Positions 1 to 8,777 of a stretch of DNA of 64,000 bases are shown in pieces. The position numbers and the translations under genes were made by a program. The stretch lies in contig NZ_VYXP01000006.1 in assembly GCF_008725655.1 (NCBI RefSeq), positions 138,024 through 202,023 on the forward strand, in the 5' to 3' direction. The number at the start of each line of letters is the position of its first letter. The first letter of the stretch is position 1. Source of the stretch: Marinihelvus fidelis. Lineage in GTDB: Bacteria; Pseudomonadota; Gammaproteobacteria; Xanthomonadales; SZUA-36. The notes beneath the pieces were generated by a model. It was given only the letters and a program-made list of their open reading frames with translations, was not told where the DNA came from and did not search any database.

Positions 1-82
1 GGGGTCGCGCCGGACCTTCGGCGGCATGGATGCCGCCGATGAGCGTACAGGGATGTATTCACAGCGTGTCCGGCGAGACCCC
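1..82. repeat. Structured intergenic repeat, large imperfect stem-loop
   Basis: The first 82 bases fold on themselves. Bases 1-15 pair with 68-82 (14 of 15 positions complementary), and inside the loop 20-27 pairs with 30-37 as a perfect 8-bp hairpin with a 2-base loop. The unpaired stretch 38-62 contains GAGCGTACAGGGATGTATTC, which I recall as the core of a dispersed intergenic element in several gammaproteobacteria, often misannotated as a short gene. It lies beyond the 3' end of rsmD, so it may end or stabilise a transcript. The structure is seen; the family link is from memory. The left edge may continue outside the window. Confidence 0.55.
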
Positions 83-108
83 AACCCACCTCCGGCCCCG
101 CGACACCC

Positions 109-684
109 TCACCCACGCCGGAAAAGCTGCAGTCGCGACTCCCCGACCACCTTGTCGCGGGCAAGAGCAAATGGCGCCCTCATGACCAGCTCCGGAAACT
201 TCGAAGGCGATTCGACATAAACGCACCCCCCGGGCGCCACGCAGCCGTTGTCCTGGATGCGCTCCAGCGCCTGCACGGCCAGGCCGGAATCGAACGGCGG
301 GTCCAGGAAAATGATGTCCAGGCTGTCGGGCTCGGCCTGGCGCAGCCAGGCCAGGACGTTGGCGCGATGGATGTCGACATTGTCGGCGCGCAGCGTGGCA
401 CGTGATTCGGCCAGAGAACTGACCGCCAGCGGCGCAATCTCAACCATGTCGACATGACGGGCCCCGCGCGATGCGGCCTCGAAGCCCAGCGCGCCGCTGC
501 CGGCAAACAGGTCGGCGCAGCGGGCGCCAGGCACATCGGCCTGCAGCCAGTTGAACAGTGTCTCGCGACTCCGATCACCGGTGGGCCGCAAACCGGGCAA
601 ATCGGGCACGGGGAGCTTGCGGCCACGCCATTCGCCGCCGATGATGCGGACCTGGCCGGGCGGTTTCCGTTTCATGGGACGCAC
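109..684 (-). CDS. rsmD: 16S rRNA (guanine(966)-N(2))-methyltransferase RsmD
   Basis: This enzyme methylates N2 of G966 in 16S rRNA of the small ribosomal subunit, using S-adenosylmethionine. The 191-residue length fits the family. The early GEWRGRKLPVP stretch is typical, the SAM-binding motif DLFAGSGALGFEA lies at about residues 58-70, and the catalytic DPPF is at 128-131 within DIIFLDPPF. Translation may begin at the first Met or at Met4 (MKRKPPG); the sequence does not decide. It diverges from ftsY across a 43-base gap, the common rsmD/ftsY arrangement in gammaproteobacteria. Confidence 0.95.
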   Translation of the reverse strand: MRPMKRKPPGQVRIIGGEWRGRKLPVPDLPGLRPTGDRSRETLFNWLQADVPGARCADLFAGSGALGFEAASRGARHVDMVEIAPLAVSSLAESRATLRADNVDIHRANVLAWLRQAEPDSLDIIFLDPPFDSGLAVQALERIQDNGCVAPGGCVYVESPSKFPELVMRAPFALARDKVVGESRLQLFRRG

Positions 685-727
685 CGTTCAGACTTGAGTT
701 TCACCAGGCTGATAGCATATCGCGTTC

Positions 728-1712
728 ATGTTCAGAATATTCCGCAAGAACAAGGCCAAAACCGGCGCCGTGCAGGATGTGCAGCTGCGGCCGGTGGAAA
801 AAGATGGCCAGGAGGCGCTCGACCGCCGGCTGGAAGACTCCCGCCGCCAGTTCGGGCGCCAGTTGCAGTCCCTGATCGACGGCTATGACCGCATCGACGA
901 CGACCTGTTTGATGACCTGGAAACCACGCTGCTGACCGCCGATGTCGGCGTCGCGGCCACCCTGCGCATCATGGAAGCGCTGCGCGCGGCGGTCGACAAC
1001 GGCGTGATCACCCAGCCCAACCAGGTGCTGCCCGCAGTGCAGGCCGAGCTGTTCGAGATCATCGAGCCCTGCGAGCAGTTCCTGGACGTGCCGGCGGGCC
1101 GCAAGCCCTTTGTCATCCTGATGGTCGGCGTCAACGGCGCCGGCAAGACCACCACCATCGGCAAGCTGGCGCAGCGCTTCAAGCAGGACGGCCTGCAGGT
1201 GATGCTGGCCGCCGGCGACACCTTCCGCGCCGCCGCCGTGGAGCAGCTGAAATCCTGGGGTGAGCGCAACGACGTGCCCGTGGTGGCGCAAAGCACCGGC
1301 GCCGATTCGGCCGCGGTGATTTTCGACGCACTGCAGTCGGCGCAGGCGAAAGGCGTCGACGTGCTGATCGCCGACACCGCCGGCCGTCTGCACACGCAGT
1401 CCAACCTGATGGAGGAATTGCGCAAGATTCACCGGGTGCTCGGGCGCCTTGACGACACCGCGCCGCACGAGGTCATGCTGGTGGTCGACGCCGGCAACGG
1501 CCAGAACGCGCTGAACCAGGCAAAGGAATTCAATGCCGCGGTTCCGGTCAGCGGCATCACGGTCACCAAGCTCGACGGCACCGCCCGCGGTGGCGTGCTG
1601 TTCGCCATTGCCGAGTCGCTGGGCGTGCCCATTCGCTTTATCGGTGTCGGCGAGTCGGCGCGCGACCTGCGGCCGTTTGACGCCGGCACCTTTATCAACG
1701 CCATCCTGCCAC

Positions 1713-1720
<8 letters not shown>
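728..1720 (+). CDS. ftsY: Signal recognition particle receptor FtsY
   Basis: FtsY is the membrane-associated GTPase that docks SRP-bound ribosomes at the SecYEG translocon. The NG domain is complete: the P-loop GVNGAGKTT at 134-142, the DTFRAAA insertion-box motif at 164-170, DTAGR at 216-220, and TKLD at 280-283. The N-terminal acidic A domain is very short: only about 45 residues precede the N domain, starting with a basic MFRIFRKNK stretch that could serve in membrane binding. Its last 8 bases overlap the mutY start. The ftsE and ftsX genes that often follow ftsY are absent here. Confidence 0.97.
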
Positions 1721-2773
<1,053 letters not shown>

Positions 2774-2777
<4 letters not shown>

Positions 2778-3046
2778 GCCGCACCGTGAACTGCATCATC
2801 CTCGAACGCGAGGCCCCCGGGCTGGCGAAACCGCCCTACCCCGGCGAACTCGGCCAGCGCATATTCGACAACGTGTCCGCCGAGGCCTGGCAGCGCTGGC
2901 TGGCGCACCAGACCATGCTCATCAACGAGAATCGCCTGAGCCCCATCAACCCCGAGCACCGCAAGTTCCTCGAAGGCGAGATGGACAAGTACTTTTTCGG
3001 TGACGGCTCGGCCGCCCCCGACGGCTACGTGCCGCCCGAGGACTGA
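2774..3046 (+). CDS. yggX: Probable Fe(2+)-trafficking protein YggX
   Basis: This 90-residue cytosolic protein belongs to the YggX family, linked to iron trafficking and protection of Fe-S proteins from oxidation. The start [17 protein letters not shown] carries the conserved Cys7, and the family-typical [20 protein letters not shown] and [10 protein letters not shown] stretches follow. The ATG at 2774 overlaps the mutY stop (ATGA). The mutY-yggX order is widespread in gammaproteobacteria; MutY itself carries an Fe-S cluster. Confidence 0.96.
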
Positions 3047-3049
3047 GCC

Positions 3050-3955
3050 ATGCACCTGGCCGGCACGCTGTTCCAGACGCCCGGCCACACCTTCACGCGC
3101 GCCTGCCGCGACCTGTCGGTCGAGACCCCCATCGGCCGCTGGAACATGATCGAGGCGCAGCCTGCCCCCGACCTGGCCGACGTCGTCGACTGCTACTGGG
3201 AAGGCTGGGGCAACATCCCGCCGATGCGCGAGAAAATCCTGCCGCGCACCCAGGTCGAACTGATGTTCAACCTGAGGGGCGAGCACCGCATCCTGTCGAT
3301 GGATGGCCGCGACTGCGACATGGATCACAACGGCGGCTGGCTGTCGGGCCTGCAACGGCGCTGGCTGCTGATCGAAACCACCGGCGGCTCGCATTTCGTC
3401 GCCGCGCGCCTGAAACCCTGGGGCACCTGGCGCCTGCTGCGAACCCCGATGAACGAAGTTGCCTGCCGGGTTCCCGAGACCAGCGACCTGTGGGGCGGCA
3501 AGGGGGAACTGCTGCACGAGCGCCTGGCCGAGGCCCCCAACTGCTTCACCCGTTTCGACCTGCTCGAACAGGACCTGCGCGCCCGCCTGGACCTTCGCGC
3601 CCGCCAGGACGACACCCTGGTCGAGGCCTCGCGCCGCATTCGCAACAGCCTGGGCCGCCAGCGCATCGACAGCCTCTGCCGCGACCTGGGCACCACCCGC
3701 GGCACGCTTGGCCGGCGCTTCCGCGAACAAGTCGGCCTGACCCCGAAGACTTACGCCCGAGTGGTCCGGATCGACGCCCTGATGGGCCACCTGGCCGCCA
3801 ACGGCCCGGACCAGTGGGCCGCGCTGGCCGAGGATTTTGGCTACCACGACCAGGCTCACCTGGCGCACGACTTCCGCGAATTCTGCGGCACGACGCCGGA
3901 AGACTACCTGCGCCGCGCGGCACCGGGCGGCAGCGCCACCATGGAAGACTGGTAG
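3050..3955 (+). CDS. AraC-family transcriptional regulator
   Basis: This 301-residue protein has a C-terminal AraC/XylS DNA-binding domain at about residues 200-295. First helix-turn-helix: RIDSLCRDLGTTRGTLGRRF. Second: AALAEDFGYHDQAHLAHDFREFCGT, ending in TPEDYLRR. The N-terminal 190 residues contain RTQVELMFNL and WLSGLQRRW, resembling the DUF6597-type sensor domain of AraC proteins with no known ligand. It begins 3 bases after the yggX stop and could be read through from the ftsY operon, although its role is unlikely to be shared with those genes. Targets are not visible from sequence. Confidence 0.88.
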   Translation: MHLAGTLFQTPGHTFTRACRDLSVETPIGRWNMIEAQPAPDLADVVDCYWEGWGNIPPMREKILPRTQVELMFNLRGEHRILSMDGRDCDMDHNGGWLSGLQRRWLLIETTGGSHFVAARLKPWGTWRLLRTPMNEVACRVPETSDLWGGKGELLHERLAEAPNCFTRFDLLEQDLRARLDLRARQDDTLVEASRRIRNSLGRQRIDSLCRDLGTTRGTLGRRFREQVGLTPKTYARVVRIDALMGHLAANGPDQWAALAEDFGYHDQAHLAHDFREFCGTTPEDYLRRAAPGGSATMEDW

Positions 3956-4031
3956 CGCAACATTTTTACAATACGCCCAAAAAAGAACGGCGTACATTCA
4001 AGGCTCGACACACACAACAAAGGAGAAACCC

Positions 4032-4439
4032 ATGCCTCCCATCGAATGGTTACCCACAATCGTCGCCGCCGTTTCCGCGTTTGTCGTCGGCGGCATCTGG
4101 TACTCGCCCCTGCTGTTCGCCAAGGCATGGCAACGCGAGACCGGGCTGTCGGATGAGCAGCTGAACGCCGCCAACAAGGGCAAGATTTTTGGTATCGCCT
4201 TCGTGCTCTGCCTGCTGGCCGCGATGGCGTTCTCGATGTTTATTGGCCTGTTCGGTGAGCGCTCCGAGAGCCTGTTCATACCCCTGCACTCCGGGCTGAT
4301 TATCGGCCTGGCCTGGGTGGCGACCTCGTTCGGGGTGAATTACCTGTTCGAACTCAAGAGCCTGAAGCTCTGGCTCATCAACGCCGGCTACCACGCGGTG
4401 CAGTTTGCCGTGTACGGGCTGGTCTTCGGCCTGATGTAA
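4032..4439 (+). CDS. DUF1761 family small membrane protein
   Basis: A 135-residue integral membrane protein with four predicted helices, at about residues 5-25, 52-72, 84-104 and 112-132. The N-terminal GGIWYSPLLFAKAW and the later HSGLIIGLAWVATSFGVNYLFE and INAGYHAVQF stretches are typical of DUF1761, whose function is unknown. The ATG at 4032 is preceded by AAAGGAG at 4019-4025 with good spacing, which fixes the start against a longer upstream frame. It is followed 10 bases later by a DUF4287/DUF5655 gene, so the two are probably cotranscribed. Confidence 0.8.
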   Translation: MPPIEWLPTIVAAVSAFVVGGIWYSPLLFAKAWQRETGLSDEQLNAANKGKIFGIAFVLCLLAAMAFSMFIGLFGERSESLFIPLHSGLIIGLAWVATSFGVNYLFELKSLKLWLINAGYHAVQFAVYGLVFGLM

Positions 4440-4449
4440 GGGGAACGCC

Positions 4450-5010
4450 ATGGATGCCGACGCACAAGTCGCCAAGATGGAGGCGAACATCGCCGAGAAG
4501 ACCGGCCACCCCATCGACTATTGGGTGAAACAGGTCAAAGCCTCCGGCCTGGGCAAACACGGCGAGATCGTGAAGTGGCTGAAGACCGACCACGGCTTCA
4601 CCCACGGCTACGCCAACCTGGTCGCGCACCGGACCCTGAAATCCAGCGCCGACCAGCACGACAACGCCGACCTGGTCGCGGCCCAGTACGCAGGCCCCAA
4701 GGCCGACCTGAAGCCGATCTATGACAAGGTCATCAAGATCGTCGAGGGCTTCGGTGATGGCCTGGAACTGTCGCCCAAGAAGGCCTACGTCAGCCTGCGC
4801 CACAAGAAGCAGTTCGCGCTGGTGCAGCCGTCGACGAAGACCCGCGTCGACCTGGGCATCAACCTGAAGGGCCGCGAGCCCGAAGGCCGACTGGAGGCCT
4901 CGGGCAGCTTCAACGCCATGGTCTCGCATAGGATCCGGCTGGAAAAACCCGCCGACGTGGATGCCGATGTGAAGCGCTGGCTGAAGGACGCCTTCGACGC
5001 CGCCAGCTAG
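4450..5010 (+). CDS. DUF4287 and DUF5655 domain protein
   Basis: A 186-residue soluble protein with two small domains. Residues 1-65 match DUF4287 (IAEKTGHPIDYWVKQV, then LKTDHGFTHGYANLVAH). Residues 90-186 match DUF5655 (KPIYDKVIKIVEGFG, SPKKAYVSLRHKKQFALVQP, then RVDLGINLKG). Proteins of this build are common in environmental bacteria and have no established function; DUF5655 has been likened to nucleic-acid-binding domains. The start is an ATG following AGGGG at 4438-4442. The stop is about 60 bases before the tRNA promoter. Confidence 0.85.
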   Translation: MDADAQVAKMEANIAEKTGHPIDYWVKQVKASGLGKHGEIVKWLKTDHGFTHGYANLVAHRTLKSSADQHDNADLVAAQYAGPKADLKPIYDKVIKIVEGFGDGLELSPKKAYVSLRHKKQFALVQPSTKTRVDLGINLKGREPEGRLEASGSFNAMVSHRIRLEKPADVDADVKRWLKDAFDAAS

Positions 5011-5071
5011 ACCACAGACCCCCACGTCCGCGGCGCCGGGCCGGCTTCACAGCCGCCCGGCACCGCGACGG

Positions 5072-5100
5072 TTGACTTGAAGCCCCCAAGCGGGTTTAAT
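5072..5100 (+). promoter_or_regulatory. Predicted sigma-70 promoter of tRNA-Phe
   Basis: TTGACT at 5072-5077 and TTTAAT at 5095-5100 are separated by 17 bases, a near-consensus -35/-10 pair. Initiation would fall near 5107, giving a 5' leader of about 58 bases before the mature tRNA at 5165. No gene starts nearer on this strand. Confidence 0.65.
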
Positions 5101-5164
5101 ACCGCGCCTCACGGCCATCCGTGACCTTTTCGGGTTACAATGGCCGACTGCAAGATCCCCCAGT

Positions 5165-5240
5165 GCCCGGGTAGCTCAGTTGGTAGAGCAGCGGATTGAA
5201 AATCCGCGTGTCGGTGGTTCGATTCCGCCCCCGGGCACCA
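5165..5240 (+). tRNA. tRNA-Phe (anticodon GAA)
   Basis: A 76-base tRNA with encoded CCA. The acceptor stem GCCCGGG pairs with CCCGGGC. The D-arm is GCTC/GAGC, and the anticodon stem GCGGA/TCCGC encloses TTGAAAA with anticodon GAA at 5198-5200. The T-arm GGTGG/CCGCC encloses TTCGATT. It closely resembles E. coli tRNA-Phe. The 3' half from 5196 is duplicated at 11283, so it is the attachment site of the neighbouring element, and the gene stays intact after insertion. Confidence 0.98.
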
Positions 5241-5241
5241 T
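5196..5241 (+). repeat. Left attachment site, 46-bp direct repeat inside tRNA-Phe
   Basis: This copy begins at the anticodon loop (TTGAAAATCC...) and runs one base past the CCA end. It is identical over 46 bases to 11283-11328. Bases on either side differ between copies: GGA versus CTC before, C versus T after. Confidence 0.95.
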
Positions 5242-5246
5242 CTTAT

Positions 5247-6281
5247 TCAACGACTTGCGATCAGCCTTAGATGGTCCTGGCGGGCATCTTGTGCCAGGTT
5301 TGTGCCCTCTATGCGCCTCGACGCCCGTTTCAGGTGCTCACCGCCCAGATGGGCGTACCGCAACACCATCTCCTGACAGGACCAGCCACCAAGCTCTTGA
5401 AGCTCCTGTAGGCTCGTTCCCGCCTGAACGTGCCAAGAGGCCCAGGTGTGGCGCAGGTCATGCCAGCGAAAGTCCGAAATCCCTGCCCGATCCAGAGCCT
5501 TGTACCAGGCCTTGGTGGTGGTTCGCGCTACCGGAGCGCCGTTGTACGTGAAAACGTAGTCCGGGTGTTCTCCGTGGCGCCGTCGCAAGACTTCAAGCGC
5601 GTCGTCATTCAGGGGAACAACGATGGCCTTGCCAGACTTCGACTCATCCGCATGTACCCACGCCATCCCACGCCGGAGGTCGACCTGCTCCCATCTGAGG
5701 AAAGACGCATTGCGCTGCCTCAGCCCTGTTGCCAGCGTGAAGGTCGCCAGGTCTGCAAGGTGGGTGGGTAACTCCGTCAGAAGGCGTGCAGCCTGCTGGT
5801 GGGTCAGCCACCTTACCCGCCGGCGTGGTTCCGGGTAGAGCTTGACGCGGGGGATGTGATCCAGCCATTCCCACTCATCGCGAGCGATCCGGAGGATTGA
5901 CCGGATTAGTGCGAGGTAGCGGTTGGCTGTCGTAGGTGACGATTCGAGCCGCTTGGTCTCCCCGATCTCGAAAACCGTTTCCCGGTCAATCTCATCCAGG
6001 TAATGGTTCGCGAGGTGCGAGTCCAACCAGCGAAGCTTGGACCGATCCTGCCGAATATCCGCCTTGTGCTGCTTTTCCCGGAGCCACTGCACCACAGCTT
6101 CCTGCCAGGTGCGTCTCGGTTTCTCACCGAGCTGAATCTCACGCCAAAGTCTTGCCTTTAACGTGTCTTCGTACTCCTGCGCGAGCCGCTTGTCCGTAGT
6201 CCGAGCAGACTGGCGTATTCGCCGTCCATTGGGCGCGGTAAAGCGGACCCACCAGGTTTCACCGCGTTTGAATAGTGACAT
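5247..6281 (-). CDS. Tyrosine recombinase/integrase of the element
   Basis: This 344-residue site-specific recombinase would catalyse insertion and excision at tRNA-Phe. The N-terminal arm-binding region starts MSLFKRGETWWVRF, a SAM-like core-binding domain spans about 58-150, and the catalytic domain about 160-320. Catalytic residues: Arg188 (TGLRQRNASFLRW), Lys218 (ESKSGK), His274 and Arg277 (HDLRHTW), Trp300 in the place of the usual second His (GGWS), and nucleophile Tyr309 (LRYAHLG). The stop codon lies 5 bases from the attachment repeat. The gene start overlaps the upstream HTH gene by 124 bases in another frame. Confidence 0.95.
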   Translation of the reverse strand: MSLFKRGETWWVRFTAPNGRRIRQSARTTDKRLAQEYEDTLKARLWREIQLGEKPRRTWQEAVVQWLREKQHKADIRQDRSKLRWLDSHLANHYLDEIDRETVFEIGETKRLESSPTTANRYLALIRSILRIARDEWEWLDHIPRVKLYPEPRRRVRWLTHQQAARLLTELPTHLADLATFTLATGLRQRNASFLRWEQVDLRRGMAWVHADESKSGKAIVVPLNDDALEVLRRRHGEHPDYVFTYNGAPVARTTTKAWYKALDRAGISDFRWHDLRHTWASWHVQAGTSLQELQELGGWSCQEMVLRYAHLGGEHLKRASRRIEGTNLAQDARQDHLRLIASR

Positions 6282-6490
6282 AGTGAATTCTCCTCACTTG
6301 GGTCACGTTGCGGTGCTTGCCCACGCCCAGAATAGAACGAGCGAAGGTAGGCCACAAGATCGTCCTCGATGAACACCCATTGTTTGCCTGGCTTTGCGGC
6401 TGGAACGATTCCCAGTTTGGCTTTTTCGCGAAGTGCAGACGCTGACATGCAAAGGAAACTGGCCGCGGATTTGAGGTCGAGCGTTTTCAC
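6158..6490 (-). CDS. AlpA/excisionase-like helix-turn-helix protein
   Basis: A 110-residue protein whose first 55 residues form a MerR/AlpA-like winged HTH: MKTLDLKSAASFLCMSASAL, then a lysine-rich turn and a hydrophobic WVFIEDDLVAYLR end. Such HTH_17 proteins act as excisionases or regulators of adjacent integrases. Residues 56-110 lack a recognisable fold and are encoded partly in the 124-base overlap with the integrase gene. The tail (CHYSNAVKPGGSALPRPMDG) resembles tails I recall on similar element-borne proteins, so the long form may be real. Whether the tail has a function or only couples translation is unknown. Confidence 0.75.
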   Translation of the reverse strand: MKTLDLKSAASFLCMSASALREKAKLGIVPAAKPGKQWVFIEDDLVAYLRSFYSGRGQAPQRDPSEENSLCHYSNAVKPGGSALPRPMDGEYASLLGLRTSGSRRSTKTR

Positions 6491-6493
6491 CGT

Positions 6494-7813
6494 TCATTCG
6501 CCGTCCCTGGCCTTTTTGTACGCTTCCGGACTCAGGCTGGATTCATCCAAATCCAAGCGTTTATTGAATTTACGGGCCTTCTTTTCCAACGCATTACGAA
6601 GGTAACGAGCAAATGAAAATTCGCTGCTCTTCCGTGTCTTGTGATGTTCGGCAGCGGAAACAATGTATTCACGGAACCCGGTTTCGATGTCTTTGATTCC
6701 CCTTGCCGCCATAAAAGTGGTTAATCCCCACATTCCCTGAACGAACATGGATTCATCCGAAGGCAACCGCTCTTTCCGACTGCGATCCAACGGCAATGGG
6801 TTTTTCACATCTGTGAATCGCGCGCTCTGCAAGGCCTCCCAAACGGGGTGAATCGGCCATCGTGTCTGTACCGAATCGGCAGGGTTGGGAACAACCAGGC
6901 GAAGCCACTTCTGACAACAGTACTGCCACAAACCATCAAGCTTGTCGTTCAGGTCATTTGCACACTCGATACCAAATTCTTTAAGTGCTTCTCTCCGAAA
7001 TTGAAACTCCAACCGGAAAACTGGAAGTTCACCCATCCACCCTCCTTTCGCCCAAAGCGGATAGAAGAAAGTTTTGCCGGACTTCTTCTCTATCTCATAT
7101 GCCTTGTCGTACAACCTGACGACGATGGGACCGCCATGGCCGAATGAGAATCCTGTAAATCGTTTGCCGCTATATCGTTTGACGATCGCATCACACTTGG
7201 TGATCCAGTCGATGACATCAAGTCCGGATAAGTCATGGTCGGTGTAAAAATCAGCACAGATATCTAGTCGACTGATTTTTTGATGTTCCGCTTCCCCAAA
7301 CTTCGAAACGATTTGTTCGAGCTTTGGAATTACTCTGTCAGGCCCACTATTGGCGAGCACTTCACTTCGGATTTGAGCAACAGCAAGCGGCATTGAATGT
7401 GCCGTGGAGCGTGACAATTGAATATCAAACCAGTTGTCAGCGAGGACAAAGGGGAAACGGGGCCGCCCGTAACCCATCAACTCGAACTGGTGATCAAGAA
7501 TCGGCTGAACTGCCTTTGCCTGTTCACCAGGTTGTGTTGACTGCGCAAAGTCCTTGAGAGTGTCGAAGTGACTCTCTATTTCCGGAAACAGATCACCCGA
7601 CCAAGAAAGATACAGACTGTCTATTCCTGTTCTGAAGACTTTAGTTTCGCAATCAATGTAATTAGAAGGTGCTGTGTTACTAAGTGGCGCACCTTCCGAT
7701 ACCGTTTCGGTGTGCGCCGAAGGCGCGGCGGGACCAGAAGGATTCTGTGTCCCGACCCGCGCCTTTGCGTCATCCCGCGACTTCGTTTGACTAGTTTTCT
7801 TACAACTTGACAT
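6494..7813 (-). CDS. Replication initiation factor-like protein (Rep_trans type)
   Basis: This 439-residue protein has the motif set of the Rep_trans/RstA-like replication initiation family: SRLDICADF at 181-189, a basic KRYSGKRFTGFSFG stretch, RLYDKAYEI at 233-241, and VFRLEFQFRRE at 265-275. In that family such proteins start rolling-circle-like replication of plasmids, filamentous phages and small integrating elements. The first 55 residues are polar and probably disordered. The start ATG at 7813 sits inside a perfect inverted repeat. The stop lies 3 bases from the AlpA-like gene, suggesting a rep-alpA-int operon. The exact nicking tyrosine cannot be named from sequence alone. Confidence 0.75.
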   Translation of the reverse strand: MSSCKKTSQTKSRDDAKARVGTQNPSGPAAPSAHTETVSEGAPLSNTAPSNYIDCETKVFRTGIDSLYLSWSGDLFPEIESHFDTLKDFAQSTQPGEQAKAVQPILDHQFELMGYGRPRFPFVLADNWFDIQLSRSTAHSMPLAVAQIRSEVLANSGPDRVIPKLEQIVSKFGEAEHQKISRLDICADFYTDHDLSGLDVIDWITKCDAIVKRYSGKRFTGFSFGHGGPIVVRLYDKAYEIEKKSGKTFFYPLWAKGGWMGELPVFRLEFQFRREALKEFGIECANDLNDKLDGLWQYCCQKWLRLVVPNPADSVQTRWPIHPVWEALQSARFTDVKNPLPLDRSRKERLPSDESMFVQGMWGLTTFMAARGIKDIETGFREYIVSAAEHHKTRKSSEFSFARYLRNALEKKARKFNKRLDLDESSLSPEAYKKARDGE

Positions 7814-7844
7814 TGGCCATCTCCATTTTGTGAAAGATGGCCAA
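7813..7844 (-). promoter_or_regulatory. Perfect 10-bp inverted repeat over the rep start
   Basis: TTGGCCATCT at 7813-7822 and AGATGGCCAA at 7835-7844 are perfect complements around a 12-base loop. In the minus-strand mRNA the downstream arm holds the end of the GGAG ribosome-binding site and the first base of the start codon, so folding would hide the initiation region. As DNA it could be a Rep operator or part of a replication origin. Confidence 0.65.
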
Positions 7845-7880
7845 ACTATCTATCGCCCAACTACGGCGTTGACGAGGAAG

Positions 7881-8705
7881 TCAGACCGCGCTTTCACTTC
7901 CCCGCTTCGCAACCCTTCGATCTTGCAGGTTTTTCTTAACAGAATCCGATGAAATATTTTTCGGCAACACTTCCAATGTGTTAGTAAACACGTCTGTCAG
8001 ATCCTCAATCGAGTAGGTTCTAAGGCCTCGAATTTCGTCTATGACTTCGGCCATGTAACGAAAATCATCGAGCTTTTTCTTACGCTTTGGAATCGTCCTG
8101 GTAATTGCCTTACTCAACTCACCCATGAAGGTCGTGTCGTTAGCAATCTGGGCTAAACAAATTCTTTTTGCGATCACAGAATTGCCTACAGCCGCACGAT
8201 CCGTGGCGATTGCCTGGAAAAACGCCTTACGCGAACGTTCCGCGCCCCCTTCCTCGACCAATTTAATCAGGTCGTAAATCGTGTTGTAGTAGGACTTCAA
8301 ACCATCCATGTTTCCAACCATCGCGAACAATAAAGCCAGAACGTCACCTCGCTCGTCATCTGGCATTGCATCAAGGCGGTCTTCTGCCATCTCACCGCCC
8401 TCTCCTTCCCAAAAGCCTTTAAAGAACTCTTGGTAACTATTCAGCGACCTATCAGACCCAAGTAAGTCATATAGCTTTTCCTGGAAACCAACCGCTACAA
8501 AGAACGAAACCACAATCTCGCCGGGTGGCACGGAGTAGAGTTCACCCCACGGCGGAACCGTTCTGAACAAATCCAGGGCTTTTTCAGACCCTTCTTTTAG
8601 GCTATCGGCCACCTCCGCGCGATCAGAATTAAACTCGTAGTAATGGTTTCTGAAGTCCTGAAGCCATCGCCTCGACTTTTTGCTCATCCTTTTCTTTTTT
8701 GGCAT
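7881..8705 (-). CDS. Unknown protein, element cargo
   Basis: A 274-residue protein I do not recognise. It has no signal peptide and no clear membrane segment. It begins with a lysine/arginine-rich stretch (MPKKKRMSKKSRRW) and is otherwise acidic and probably helical, with aromatic runs such as SYQEFFKGFWEGEGGEM and a basic KRKKKLDDFRYM stretch near 205-217. AAGGGG at the right distance supports the ATG at 8705. It is transcribed toward rep and divergently from the restriction gene across a short AT-rich gap. Codon use is AT-rich like its neighbours. A role in element regulation or host defence is only a guess from position. Confidence 0.65.
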   Translation of the reverse strand: MPKKKRMSKKSRRWLQDFRNHYYEFNSDRAEVADSLKEGSEKALDLFRTVPPWGELYSVPPGEIVVSFFVAVGFQEKLYDLLGSDRSLNSYQEFFKGFWEGEGGEMAEDRLDAMPDDERGDVLALLFAMVGNMDGLKSYYNTIYDLIKLVEEGGAERSRKAFFQAIATDRAAVGNSVIAKRICLAQIANDTTFMGELSKAITRTIPKRKKKLDDFRYMAEVIDEIRGLRTYSIEDLTDVFTNTLEVLPKNISSDSVKKNLQDRRVAKRGSESAV

Positions 8706-8738
8706 TGGTTTACCCCTTAAGAAAATTTGGTGCTGGTA

Positions 8739-8763
8739 TGCTTAAGCGATATTTCCATAAGCA
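8739..8763. promoter_or_regulatory. Inverted repeat in the divergent gap before the restriction gene
   Basis: TGCTTA at 8739-8744 is complementary to TAAGCA at 8758-8763 with a 13-base spacer. The left half also lies in the 8-base palindrome GCTTAAGC at 8740-8747. It lies between the divergent starts at 8705 and 8778. It could be an operator timing restriction expression, but no separate controller gene is present. Confidence 0.3.
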
Positions 8764-8777
8764 CACTAACAACGAAC

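Noticed and set aside
26-220. A 64-codon plus frame (MDAADERTGMYSQRV)
   Set aside because: It is the commonly mis-called frame over the structured repeat, and it runs into the rsmD 3' end.
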